A stretch of DNA of 64,000 nucleotides from JBGLNJ01 sp041300525 (GTDB lineage: Bacteria; Chloroflexota; Anaerolineae; Fen-1058). The notes beneath the pieces are model-generated. The model was not told the DNA's origin. It ran no database searches and worked only from the letters and a program-made list of their open reading frames with translations. Positions 15,660 through 23,933 of this stretch are shown in pieces. A program made the position numbers and the translations under genes. Positions within the stretch are counted from its first letter, which is position 1, and each line of letters begins with the position of its first letter. Location of the stretch: positions 1,240,001 through 1,304,000 of the forward strand of contig JBGLNJ010000001.1 in the NCBI GenBank assembly GCA_041300525.1, read 5' to 3'.

Positions 15660-17789
15660 ATGAAACAGTCACTCTGGATCCTTCTCGCTATCTTGATCTT
15701 CGCCGCCATGCTGCGATTCTTTCAGCTCGACGCGCAATCGTTCTGGTACGACGAAGGCAACTCGGCGCGCGCGGCCGAGCGCAGTCTGCCGCTCATCACC
15801 GCCGCCGCCGTCGGCGATATTCACCCGCCGTTGTACTATTACGCGCTCCACTTTTGGCGCGGCGTTTTTGGCGAAAGCGAGTTTGCGTTGCGCAGCCTGT
15901 CCGCCGCGCTTGGCGTCATCCTTGTCTGGCTGATCTACCTGCTGGGCCGCCGACTGTTTGACGAATCCACCGCGCTCGCGGCGGCGTTCGTCGCCGCGCT
16001 CAATCCGTTCCAGGTCTATTACTCGCAAGAAGCGCGGATGTACATGCTGCTGGCCGTCTGGGCCGCCGCCTCGACATACCTGCTCTTGCGATGTGTAGAG
16101 CAAGATGCCATCTTGCTCTACATTGGCTATGTGCTGACGGCTGCCGCCGGGATGTACACGCACTATGCCTTCCCGTTCGTTTTGATCGTGCATAATCTCG
16201 GTGTGATCGTTTGGCTGGCGGCGCGGCGCGCGGGATGGCGCAGATGGGCGACATGGTTTGCGCTACAAGCTGCCATCCTCGTGCTGTACCTGCCGTGGCT
16301 GGGCGTGCCGCTGCAACGTCTGCCGGAATGGAAATCGCCCGCGCCCGCGTACCAACTCGGCCCGGCGCTGCTCGACACGTTCCGCTGGTTCGTCTTTGGC
16401 CGCACCATCCCAACCCCACAGGTAACGGCGGCATTAGGAATCGCGAGCCTCTTTGTGCTGGTCTCATTCTTGCCGGAGCGCCACAGGGATAACACCTCCG
16501 CTACGCAACACGCAACACGCAGCACCTTCATCCTTCATCCTTCATCCCTCATCCTTCTGGTTTGGTGGCTCGTTCCCGTCGCCCTCATCTTTGCCGTTGG
16601 ACTTTACAAAGAAGCCTATGTGAAGTTCTTGCTCGTGTGCAGCCCAGCGTTCTGCCTGCTGTTCGCGCGCGGTATCGTGACGGCGTGGCGCACGGCAAGC
16701 AATGTCGCGCCGTTCAAGGAACTGGGAAAAGGCCATAGCTTGCCAGCTCAACTCTGTAAGGCGCTCGTGATCTTGCTGCTGATTTTCGTCGCCATGTTCA
16801 TCGTGCAATCGCTTTCCAACCTTTACTTTGATCCGCTTTACGCGCGCGACGATTATCGGGGCATCGCGCAAAGCATCCAGAAAAACGCGCGAGCGGGCGA
16901 CGCGATCCTGCTCAACGCGCCCAATCAATGGGAGACATTCACCTATTACCACCGCGACGATTCTAACGTCTTTCCGCTGGCCCGTGTCCGCCCGGTGACG
17001 GCAGAATCCGCGGCAAGCGAGTTGATCTCAATCACGGCGCGTTACAAACGGCTGTTCGTGCTGTACTGGGCCGAATCCGAACCCGACCCGAACCGCTACA
17101 TCGAGCGATGGCTGGATGCCAACACCTACAAAGCGTCCGAGGATTGGTTCGGCACAGTGCGGCTGGCGGTGTACGCTGTGCCCACCGCCCTGTCCGATCA
17201 ACCCGATCACCCGCTCGACCAATCCGACCGTCGCGTTGGCGGCTTGGTCGCTCGTCTTTCAATTCTCACTGCTAGCCCGCGCTGGCGCACATGCCCTGCC
17301 AGAAGCCGTCATCGCGCTCACCAAAGGGCCAGAGACACGGAAGCCTGTCCGCAAGTTCACCTGGACGATAGCCGTCGTCTTTACTGTTTTGATGGCCCTG
17401 TTTGTCTTTACGCCGCTGAACGGCCTCTATCTCTTCGAGTTGCAGGATACGACAGCAGAGGTGGGGAACATGGCTCGCCAGGGCATGGTTTATTTCCTGT
17501 TGTTGCCCGCATTGACGGTCTTGATCTCGTGGCTGCGCGGCCTGTTCATCAACGCGCGGCGCACTCGCATCGTCACGCTGGGCATGGTGCTCAACTTGCT
17601 GGTGACGGGCGTCATTTTGTTTGTTGGGATGCAGCTCAAGCTGTCCGGATTGCTGACGGCAGCCCTGGCGCTCAACGGCGCAGCCGCCGTCGAATTGGCC
17701 GTGTTGTGGTGGCAAGCTCAACGCGGATTGGCCGCAATCCAAAACCGCCCCATGCTCGCCGACGGCGCAAGTGGATAGAACGATCGTAA
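15660..17789 (+). CDS. GT39/ArnT-like membrane glycosyltransferase, 3' end replaced
   Basis: From residue 1 to about 510 this is a polytopic glycosyltransferase of the PMT/ArnT (GT39) type, with extracytoplasmic motif FWYDEGNSARAAER and DIHPPLYYYALHFW after the first helix, then about ten membrane helices. It would transfer sugars from a polyprenyl-phosphate donor. The 3' part is not natural: after VRLAVYAVPTAL (about 17190) the frame becomes Arg/His-rich while another frame (17200-17778) encodes a good membrane protein. The gene is therefore cut and joined to a foreign fragment. A 29-bp palindrome (16094-16122) and a CTTCATC tandem repeat (16527-16558) lie in frame inside it. Confidence 0.75.
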   Translation: MKQSLWILLAILIFAAMLRFFQLDAQSFWYDEGNSARAAERSLPLITAAAVGDIHPPLYYYALHFWRGVFGESEFALRSLSAALGVILVWLIYLLGRRLFDESTALAAAFVAALNPFQVYYSQEARMYMLLAVWAAASTYLLLRCVEQDAILLYIGYVLTAAAGMYTHYAFPFVLIVHNLGVIVWLAARRAGWRRWATWFALQAAILVLYLPWLGVPLQRLPEWKSPAPAYQLGPALLDTFRWFVFGRTIPTPQVTAALGIASLFVLVSFLPERHRDNTSATQHATRSTFILHPSSLILLVWWLVPVALIFAVGLYKEAYVKFLLVCSPAFCLLFARGIVTAWRTASNVAPFKELGKGHSLPAQLCKALVILLLIFVAMFIVQSLSNLYFDPLYARDDYRGIAQSIQKNARAGDAILLNAPNQWETFTYYHRDDSNVFPLARVRPVTAESAASELISITARYKRLFVLYWAESEPDPNRYIERWLDANTYKASEDWFGTVRLAVYAVPTALSDQPDHPLDQSDRRVGGLVARLSILTASPRWRTCPARSRHRAHQRARDTEACPQVHLDDSRRLYCFDGPVCLYAAERPLSLRVAGYDSRGGEHGSPGHGLFPVVARIDGLDLVAARPVHQRAAHSHRHAGHGAQLAGDGRHFVCWDAAQAVRIADGSPGAQRRSRRRIGRVVVASSTRIGRNPKPPHARRRRKWIERS
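16094..16122. repeat. 29-bp palindromic element inside a coding region
   Basis: A perfect 13-bp inverted repeat TGTAGAGCAAGAT / ATCTTGCTCTACA around GCC. It is read in frame as part of the glycosyltransferase (CVEQDAILLYI). Same design as 8184-8212. Confidence 0.8.
17200..17778 (+). pseudogene. C-terminal fragment of a polytopic (MATE/flippase-like) membrane protein
   Basis: The frame gives natural membrane-protein sequence from about ITRSTNPTVALAAW to LADGASG: at least five hydrophobic helices (FTWTIAVVFTVLMALFVFTP, YFLLLPALTVLISWL, IVTLGMVLNLLVTGVILFVG, LLTAALALNGAAAVELAVLW). The pattern resembles the C-terminal half of MATE/oligosaccharide-flippase-fold transporters; this is a weak family call. 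The N-terminal half is missing, because the glycosyltransferase gene occupies the upstream side in another frame. Confidence 0.5.
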
Positions 17790-17821
17790 AGACCCGAAGG
17801 ACATGGACACCCTACGGGTCT
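17790..17821. terminator. hairpin between convergent genes
   Basis: AGACCCG (17790-17796) pairs with CGGGTCT (17815-17821), with partial pairing inside, followed by GATTT. It sits between the plus-strand membrane fragment and the minus-strand Zn-ribbon gene, so a bidirectional terminator is likely. Confidence 0.55.
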
Positions 17822-17828
17822 GATTTGC

Positions 17829-17999
17829 CTAGCCCGTCTTGTCCTTCTGCGACGCGTCAGCCTGCGGGGCAGGTTTGTCCTTGATGCGTCGCACGCTGTT
17901 GCTCCGGCACCGGGGACACATCCGCTCGACATCCGTATCGTGGATGCCTCGAAACTCGTTGCCGCAGCGCAGGCATTTGAAGGTCACTTGTTCTGGCAT
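17829..17999 (-). CDS. small zinc-ribbon protein
   Basis: A 56-residue protein. ATG at 17999 (MPEQVTFKCLRCGNEF) is preceded by GGGAGTG. Four cysteines in two CxxC knuckles (CLRC near residue 9, CPRC near 29) form a Zn ribbon of the FmdB/rubredoxin-like kind, followed by a charged tail (KDKPAPQADASQKDK). Length and pattern match small regulatory Zn-ribbon proteins common in Chloroflexota. Function unknown. Confidence 0.75.
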   Translation of the reverse strand: MPEQVTFKCLRCGNEFRGIHDTDVERMCPRCRSNSVRRIKDKPAPQADASQKDKTG

Positions 18000-18013
18000 A
18001 GCAGTCACTCCCA

Positions 18014-18050
18014 GACCTGACAGGTTCGCTTCGCGGAAACCTGTCAGGTC
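18014..18050. terminator. perfect hairpin at end of AHSA1-PDZ-DinB gene
   Basis: GACCTGACAGGTT (18014-18026) and AACCTGTCAGGTC (18038-18050) form a 13-bp stem overlapping the stop of the minus-strand gene. The core CCTGACAGGT recurs at 54410-54424 inside another gene, so this is also a dispersed palindrome. Confidence 0.65.
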
Positions 18051-19225
18051 TTGATAGTTTGAATAGCCTTTTGAATCTGCCCAATGTGATCCTGGGTGTG
18101 AGGGCCAAAGGCCACCAGCATTTGCGCAATCTGCCGATTGCGCCACTTGTTGGCGCGACGCCCCTGGGCGTCAGGCGTGAGCGAAGCGACGAGGACGCGT
18201 GATTCAACCAGATCGCGCTCAAAGCGATCCGCCAGCGCGCTCGCCGTCGGCGCAGCGGCCAGTATCGCGGCGAATTGTTCGGGGAGGTTGCCGGTGATTG
18301 GGGTCTGTTCGCCTATCAGCACATTCGCAACCCAGGCATGGAACCCGCGCTCGGCGCCCGAAAGGTGCGCCAGCACTTGATTGACCGACCACTCGCCCTC
18401 GGCCGGCGGCATTCCAGCTTGCTCGTCTGTGAGCGCCATCACGCTGGCTCGCAGCGCGGCGATGGCTTGCTCGTGCACCTTGCGCACCTGCTCCACCAAG
18501 ACGGCGGGATCGTCTGGAATCTCTGGCATGGGGCGAGTACCCAGTTCGACCGTAACTGTTTGGCGCTTGCCCTCGCGCAGAAAAGTGACTGGCACACGCT
18601 GCCCGGCCCGGCACGAGCTAAAGATGGCAATAAAGTCATCCTGGTTGCTCACCTTGCGACCACCCATGCGGACGATCACATCGCCCTTGCACAGTCCCGC
18701 CAGTTCAGCCGGGCTGCCAGAGATAACGGCGGTGAGCAAAACGCCCACGTTGCCCTCGGCGGTCTCAAAGCCCACGCCGATGCGGGGCCGACCAAGCTCT
18801 CGCAAGTCAACGCCGGTCTCTAACGTGGATTTGAGATTGTCCAGGCCGCCATTCCATTCGCGTTCGCATTCTTCGGCGCGCCCGGCCCATTTCTTGCCCG
18901 CGCCAAAACCGGAATGGGTCAGCATGACCTTGGTTCCGCCCTCCACGGGCTTGAGCGTGACCTGGACAGTCGTCTCGCCCGGTTCCATCACGCTGTTCCA
19001 GGTGAACGCCAACTTACTCGGCGGCTTCCATGCCGTGAACAGGCCGCGCGCTTCATAGCCGCTGTTCCAGCGCACCTCGAACAGCCCACCTTTGCGCGGC
19101 TGCGTGCGCGCGCCATCGCTCATCCACTCGCGCAGGCGGCACTCGTACGCGAACACTTCAAAGACCTCCTGCGGTGGTACGTTGATGATGCGAACGACCT
19201 TGACACTCTGCGTATTTGCTTTCAT
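18044..19225 (-). CDS. AHSA1/SRPBCC - PDZ - DinB three-domain fusion protein
   Basis: A 393-residue protein with RBS AAGGGGA before ATG 19225. Residues 1-145 are an AHSA1-type START/SRPBCC domain (VPPQEVFEVFAYECRLREWM at the start, VQVTLKPVEGGTKVMLTHSGF near the end). Residues about 150-235 are a PDZ domain (GVLLTAVISGSPAELAGLCKGDVIVRMGG). Residues about 245-393 are a DinB/DUF664-type four-helix bundle (MPPAEGEWSVNQVLAHLSGAE, HTQDHIGQI) that in relatives binds metal through His. Each domain is common, but I know of no described protein joining all three. A role in stress response or small-ligand and thiol handling is only a guess. Confidence 0.85.
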   Translation of the reverse strand: MKANTQSVKVVRIINVPPQEVFEVFAYECRLREWMSDGARTQPRKGGLFEVRWNSGYEARGLFTAWKPPSKLAFTWNSVMEPGETTVQVTLKPVEGGTKVMLTHSGFGAGKKWAGRAEECEREWNGGLDNLKSTLETGVDLRELGRPRIGVGFETAEGNVGVLLTAVISGSPAELAGLCKGDVIVRMGGRKVSNQDDFIAIFSSCRAGQRVPVTFLREGKRQTVTVELGTRPMPEIPDDPAVLVEQVRKVHEQAIAALRASVMALTDEQAGMPPAEGEWSVNQVLAHLSGAERGFHAWVANVLIGEQTPITGNLPEQFAAILAAAPTASALADRFERDLVESRVLVASLTPDAQGRRANKWRNRQIAQMLVAFGPHTQDHIGQIQKAIQTIKT

Positions 19226-19260
19226 GTTGTCCCCTTAGATTTTATATTTGAAACTTGGAA

Positions 19261-21669
19261 TCACAACACCTTGCGCGCGTGCTCGATCTCTTCTTCCGTC
19301 ACCGTCTGGCGGATGCGCTCCATCTCTTTCATCACGAGCGCGAACTTTTGACCTTCCGCCGCGCTGATCCATTCTAGTTGCAGTCGTTCAGGCCGGATGC
19401 CTCTGCGCTCCAATTTGTCCCACAGCCGATCCACGCGCTTTTGCGTCCAGCGGTTCGCATTGATGTAATGGCAATCGGCATAGTGGCAACCCGAAACCAG
19501 CACGACCGGCGCTCCCAGTTGGAACGCGCGCAGGACGAAATCTTCGTCCACGCGCCCGCTGCACATGGTGCGGATGATGCGCGCGTTGGGCGGATATTGC
19601 ATCCGGCTGACGCCCGCGTAATCGGCCCCGGCATACGAGCACCAGTTGCACGCGAACGTCACGATCTTGTTCTGCGGGTCTTGCGCGAGCGATGCTTCGA
19701 CCTGCGCCATCATCGCCGCGTCGGGGAAATGGCGCATCGTGATCGCGTCGCGCGGACATTCCGCCGCACACGTCCCGCATCCGGCGCACTTGGCCTCCAT
19801 CACCTGCGCGGGTGTTTTGAGCTTCTTGTCGCCAGCGAGGATCGCGCTGTACGGGCACACGGTCGAGCAGTGTCCGCAGGCATTGCACGCTTCCTTGTCC
19901 ACGAACGCCGTGATCGCTTCCACCTTGAGCCGCTCGGCGTTGAGCACGATCTGCGCGCGGGCGGCGGCCGCGCTGGCTTGCGTCACGCTATCCTTGATGT
20001 CCTTGGGCCCTTCGGCACACCCGGCCAGGTACACACCTCGCGTAGGCGTATCCACCGGCTTGAGCTTGGGGTGCGATTCGAGCAAAAAGCCTTCGTCGGT
20101 CTGCGAAAGCGTCAACAACTTTTTGATGTGCGCCTGCTCTTCCGGCGGGACAAAGCCGATAGACAACACGACCATGTCCAGCTCGTGCTGCTCGACCTGC
20201 CCCATCGTGGTGTTTTCGACGGTCAGCAGCAAGTTGCCGGTTGCAGTGTCCTCGACCACTTCGCCCGGAAAGCCGCGAATGTACTTGACGCCCGCTTCCT
20301 TGCTGCGGCGGTACAAATCTTCAAAGCCCTTGCCGAACGCGCGAATGTCCATGTAAAACACGCTAATGTCGGTCTCGGGATAGTGATCCTTGAGCAAGAG
20401 GCTGTCTTTGACCGTGTTCATGCAGCAGATGTTGGAGCAGTACGGTCGTCCGCGGGCAAGGTCGCCATCGGGCGAGACGGTGCGCGAGCCGACGCATTGG
20501 ATGAACCCGATGCGCTTGGGTATGCGGCGGTCGCTGGGGCGGACAAAATGCCCCCCCGTCGGCCCACCCGCGTCAATCAGCCGCTCAAATTCCAGGCTCG
20601 TGACGACGTTCTCGTAGCGCGTGTAACCGTACTCGTCCAGCGGCGTCGGGTCGTACACGTCCAGCCCAGTCGCCACGATAATCGCTCCCACGTTCAGATC
20701 GAGAAGCTGATCTTGCTGGTCAAAGTCAATGCACTTTTTGTCGCACACGTCGCGGCACTTGCCGCACGCAATCGGCACATCGCCCAGGCAGTGATCGTGG
20801 TCAATCAGGTACGCCGACGGCACGGCCTGTGGGAATTGGATATGGATCGCTTTGCGGCTGCCCAGGCCGATCTCGAACTCGTTCGGCACGACGACGGGGC
20901 AGACCTTGGCGCACTCGCCGCACGCGGTGCAGGCGGTCTCGTCCACGTAACGCGCCTTTTTGCGGACGCGAACCGCAAAGTTACCCACGTACCCTGAAAC
21001 ATTTTCGACTTCACTGTAGGCCAGGAGCTTGATTTTGGGATGCCGACCGGCATCCATCATCTTGGGGCCGAGAATTCATATACTACAGTCCATCGTCGGA
21101 AAAGTCTTGTCGAGCTGCGCCATCTTGCCGCCGATGGAGGCCTGCTGTTCGACCAGATAGACCTGGTGGCCCGCGTCGGCCAGATCGAGCGCGGCCTGGA
21201 TGCCGGCGATGCCGCCGCCGATAACGAGCGCCGCTTTCGTGACGGGCACCTCGCCCTCGCGTTGCGGTGAAAGGTATCGCGCGCGCGCCACGGCCATCGT
21301 CACCGCGTCGGAAGCCTTGCGCGTCGCGCCGACCGGATCGCCCTGGTGAACCCACGAGCATTGCTCGCGGATATTGGCCATGTCGAGCAGGTACGGGTTG
21401 ATCCCGGCCTGGGCCAGGCACGCGCGAAACGTCGGCTCGTGCAGGCGCGGCGAGCAGGAAGCGACGACGACGCGGTTGAGGTTGTGCTCGGCAATGGCTC
21501 GCTTGATCTCTTGCTGGCCCGGATCGCTGCACGTGTAGCGGTTGCGCTGCGCGATGACGACGTCGGGCAGCGTGGCCCCGTGCGCGCGCACCGCCTCGCA
21601 GTCTACTGTCCCCGCAATATTGCGCCCACATTCGCAGACAAAAACGCCAATCCGTAAGTCTTCACTCAT
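19261..21669 (-). CDS. hdrA: HdrA-MvhD fusion flavoprotein, probable selenoprotein (TGA = Sec198)
   Basis: Read through the in-frame TGA at 21078-21076 the product is 802 residues. RBS AAAGGAG precedes ATG 21669. The N-terminal domain has CECGRNIAGTVD, then FAD-binding GGGIAGIQAALDLADAG (about 150-170) and GGKMAQLDKTFPTMDCSI-[TGA]-ILGPKMMDAGRHP. Ferredoxin motifs follow: CTACGECAKVCP, CGKCRDVCDKKC, CNACGHCSTVCP and CAGCGTCAAECP. The last about 140 residues are an MvhD domain (CNWCSYAGADYAG, MCSGRVDEDF, SGCHYADCHY). HdrA transfers or bifurcates electrons between ferredoxin, thiol/disulfide partners and hydrogenase or formate/NADH modules. The Cys paralogue fragment at 35508 has Cys where this gene has TGA. 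A SECIS-like hairpin follows the TGA. No HdrB/HdrC gene is adjacent. Confidence 0.85.
21038..21078 (-). promoter_or_regulatory. candidate bacterial SECIS element with UGA selenocysteine codon
   Basis: On the minus strand the TGA (21078-21076) is followed after 20 nt by GGATGCC (21055-21049), the tetraloop GGTC and GGCATCC (21044-21038), a perfect 7-bp stem. A GGUC-type loop and this distance fit bacterial SECIS elements such as that of fdhF, which lie inside the coding region just after the UGA. Confidence 0.75.
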
Positions 21670-21740
21670 AGCTTTCTCCTTTGGGTCTGACCGCTGACGG
21701 CAGACCGCCGACCACCGTTATCACCTTGTCACTTTCATCC

Positions 21741-21805
21741 TCACTCGCAGATCTTCTCGCCATCTATTTCCGCATCCGGCGCATCGGCCTTCACGTCGCG
21801 GCATA
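21741..21805 (-). pseudogene. degraded tail of an acyl-CoA dehydrogenase gene
   Basis: On the minus strand this reads RDVKADAPDAEIDGEKICE-stop, matching the C-terminus of the intact gene at 22688 (RNVEADAPDAEVEGEKVYE-stop). Nothing upstream in this copy is recognisable; the MscS gene begins there instead. The rest of 21670-21841 holds GACGGCAGACCGCCGACC and TCACCTTGTCACTT-type repeats only. Confidence 0.75.
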
Positions 21806-21841
21806 GCGCCCCCCACCACCCGGAAGGATTTGTCGAGCGGC

Positions 21842-22675
21842 TCATCCCGCGACGACTCGCATCTCCCCTTCGACAAGCTGCTTCCCCGCGCGGGCCAACA
21901 GCTCCGACCGCACAACAGCGCCTTGCCCCAGGCGCGTCTTGACTTTGAGCGTGAGCGTGGTTTCGGCAGCAAGGCTGCCCGTCTCGCTCATCACCATTGG
22001 CGCCTCGATGATGTCGGCGATTTCGCTGTGGGCCTGGCGGCCAACTTCTTGCAGCAAGGTCAGCGCCTCGCGAAGCCGATCGGCGCGTACGCTGACAATG
22101 ATGGATGCCAATGAAAACTCGCCGCGCGAAAAGTTGCGCACGACGCGCACGTCGCCGTTGGGCACGATGAACAACTCGCCGCCGTCGGCGCGGATATAGG
22201 TCGTGCGCAGGCCAACGCGCTCGACCATGCCCATCACCCCCTCGGTCCCCATGACGCCGCTCAACTCTACTTTCTCGCCGACGGCGAATTGGTCTTCGAA
22301 TAGCAGCGTGACGCCGCTGAATACATCGGAGACGAGAGGTCGCGCGCTCAGGCTAAAAGCAAGACTGAACAGGCTGACCACGGCCACGATCACCGTCGCG
22401 TTGACAAACATCTGAAAGATCACGATCAGCGCGACCAGGTAGGAAAAGACGCGCACAAAGCTGGCGATCAGGTCGCGCAGGGTGACGAGCCGTTTGGGAC
22501 TGAAAGACTCGCGCCACTTGCGCGGGCCAAGGGCGAAAATCAGTCGAGGCAGCAGTTGCCCGACACTGTAGCTTGCCAGCCAGGCCAGCACCAGAACAGT
22601 CAGGATACGTACGCAGATGCCCAGTAGCCCGGGATCTGCATAGGCTTGGGACAACGAATTCATGAACCGGCTCAT
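21842..22675 (-). CDS. small-conductance mechanosensitive channel (MscS family)
   Basis: A 277-residue channel that releases solutes on hypo-osmotic shock. It has about three N-terminal membrane helices. The last is the Ala/Ser-rich pore helix (VIVAVVSLFSLAFSLSARPLVSDVFSGVTLLFEDQFAVGE), which continues into the beta domain, then the C-terminal alpha/beta domain with VPNGDVRVVRNFSRG. Motif FEDQFAVGEKVEL is typical. ATG 22675 lies 12 nt after the stop of the acyl-CoA dehydrogenase gene, and the RBS is weak, so translation may be coupled. It is sandwiched between an intact gene and a remnant copy of that gene's tail. Confidence 0.93.
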   Translation of the reverse strand: MSRFMNSLSQAYADPGLLGICVRILTVLVLAWLASYSVGQLLPRLIFALGPRKWRESFSPKRLVTLRDLIASFVRVFSYLVALIVIFQMFVNATVIVAVVSLFSLAFSLSARPLVSDVFSGVTLLFEDQFAVGEKVELSGVMGTEGVMGMVERVGLRTTYIRADGGELFIVPNGDVRVVRNFSRGEFSLASIIVSVRADRLREALTLLQEVGRQAHSEIADIIEAPMVMSETGSLAAETTLTLKVKTRLGQGAVVRSELLARAGKQLVEGEMRVVAG

Positions 22676-22687
22676 ACGTCAGCCATC

Positions 22688-23923
22688 TCATTCATAGACC
22701 TTCTCGCCTTCCACCTCGGCATCCGGCGCATCGGCCTCCACGTTGCGGCCCATCGGCTGCGCGCCCAACTCTTTATAGTATTCATGTTGGATGACCAGGT
22801 CCATGATCTCGTTCGTGCCCGTCCAGATGGTGATGAGCCGCACGTCGCGCAATAATCGCTCAATCGGATACACGCTCGTGTAGCCGATGCCGCCCATGAT
22901 CTGCATCGCGTGATTGACGACTTGCCACGCCATGTCCGTAGCAAACTTTTTCGATTCTGAGACCATCCGACGGATGCGCGCTGGATCGTCACCGGAATCA
23001 ATCGCGCGCGCGGTGGCATACACCAGCGCACTCGCCGCGTCGAGCTGCGTGATGCACTCGGCCACCTTGAAGCTGACGCCTTCAAACGCGCGAATCTTTT
23101 GGCCGAATGCCTTGCGCCGATCACTATAACGCGCAGCGATTTCCAACGCGGCGCGCGCCATGCCCAACGCCCCGGCGGCGCTGGTCATCCGCTCGGGAAC
23201 CATCATCTGATAGAAAATGTCCGACGCGCCGTTCTCGCGCCCAATGAGGTTGGAGGCCGGCACTCGCGCATCGCGGAAATACACGCGGCCCGTGCCGCCG
23301 CCGCGCGTGCCCATCAGCCCATAGACGTGCTGCACCTCCACGCCCGGCCCGCGCTCGACGACGAACAGGCTGATCGCCTGGTGCGGCTTGGCGTCAGGAT
23401 TCGTCCGCGCATAGACGATGAAATAGTCCGCGCCTTCCGCGCCGACTATGAATCGCTTTTGCCCGTTGAGGATATACTCGTCTCCCTCGCGCCGCGCAAT
23501 CGTCGTCGCGCCGAAAAAGTCAGACCCGCCGCGCGGCTCGGTGAGCGCCTCGGCCACCGTCAACTTGCCCTCCAATACGGGGCGCAGCCAACGTTCCTTT
23601 TGCGCTGGCAAGCCGAACACGTTGATCGCCTCTCCGACAATGCTGGGCAGGCTATAGAGGCATGCCAGCGATGTGCCGAGCACACCGACCTCTTCGAGTG
23701 CGACGATTTCATCCGTCCAGCCCAGCCCGCGCCCGCCGTATTCGGTCGGGAAGCGCAGGCCCAGCAACTTGCGCGCGGCGGCACGCTCCAGGAACTCGCA
23801 TGGATACGTCACCTTGCCCGCGTCCATGTCCAGGATGAGTTGGCGCGGCACGTCTTCGCGCACGAACGCGCTCACCTCGTCGCGCAAATGCTTTTGTACA
23901 TCGGTGAGCAGAGCTTTGATCAT
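22688..23923 (-). CDS. acyl-CoA dehydrogenase family protein
   Basis: A 411-residue FAD enzyme introducing a trans-2 double bond into an acyl-CoA. The three ACAD domains are complete: N-terminal helices (to about 125), beta domain with EALTEPRGGSDFFG and RFIVGAEGADYFIVYART, and C-terminal helices with RKAFGQKI, MQIMGGIGYTSVYPIERLLRD and IWTGTNEIM. The Glu of the MCAD-type YEGT motif is Thr here (IWTGT). A Glu in MVPERMTSAAG aligns with the helix-G catalytic base of long-chain and isovaleryl-CoA dehydrogenases, so that active-site class is inferred. The substrate is unknown. The gene lies 10 bp after the Dpp-type permease. Confidence 0.92.
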   Translation of the reverse strand: MIKALLTDVQKHLRDEVSAFVREDVPRQLILDMDAGKVTYPCEFLERAAARKLLGLRFPTEYGGRGLGWTDEIVALEEVGVLGTSLACLYSLPSIVGEAINVFGLPAQKERWLRPVLEGKLTVAEALTEPRGGSDFFGATTIARREGDEYILNGQKRFIVGAEGADYFIVYARTNPDAKPHQAISLFVVERGPGVEVQHVYGLMGTRGGGTGRVYFRDARVPASNLIGRENGASDIFYQMMVPERMTSAAGALGMARAALEIAARYSDRRKAFGQKIRAFEGVSFKVAECITQLDAASALVYATARAIDSGDDPARIRRMVSESKKFATDMAWQVVNHAMQIMGGIGYTSVYPIERLLRDVRLITIWTGTNEIMDLVIQHEYYKELGAQPMGRNVEADAPDAEVEGEKVYE

Positions 23924-23933
23924 CGCGGCACTC

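Noticed and set aside
19378..20997. 539-codon plus-strand frame opposite hdrA
   Set aside because: It is the antisense of the strongly supported HdrA gene. It is Arg/Val/Ala-rich without domains and results from high GC.
19261..21669. Reading the HdrA locus as two separate genes
   Set aside because: The second frame's ATG has no RBS and starts inside the conserved FAD motif; the frame is continuous through the TGA, and the paralogue has Cys there.
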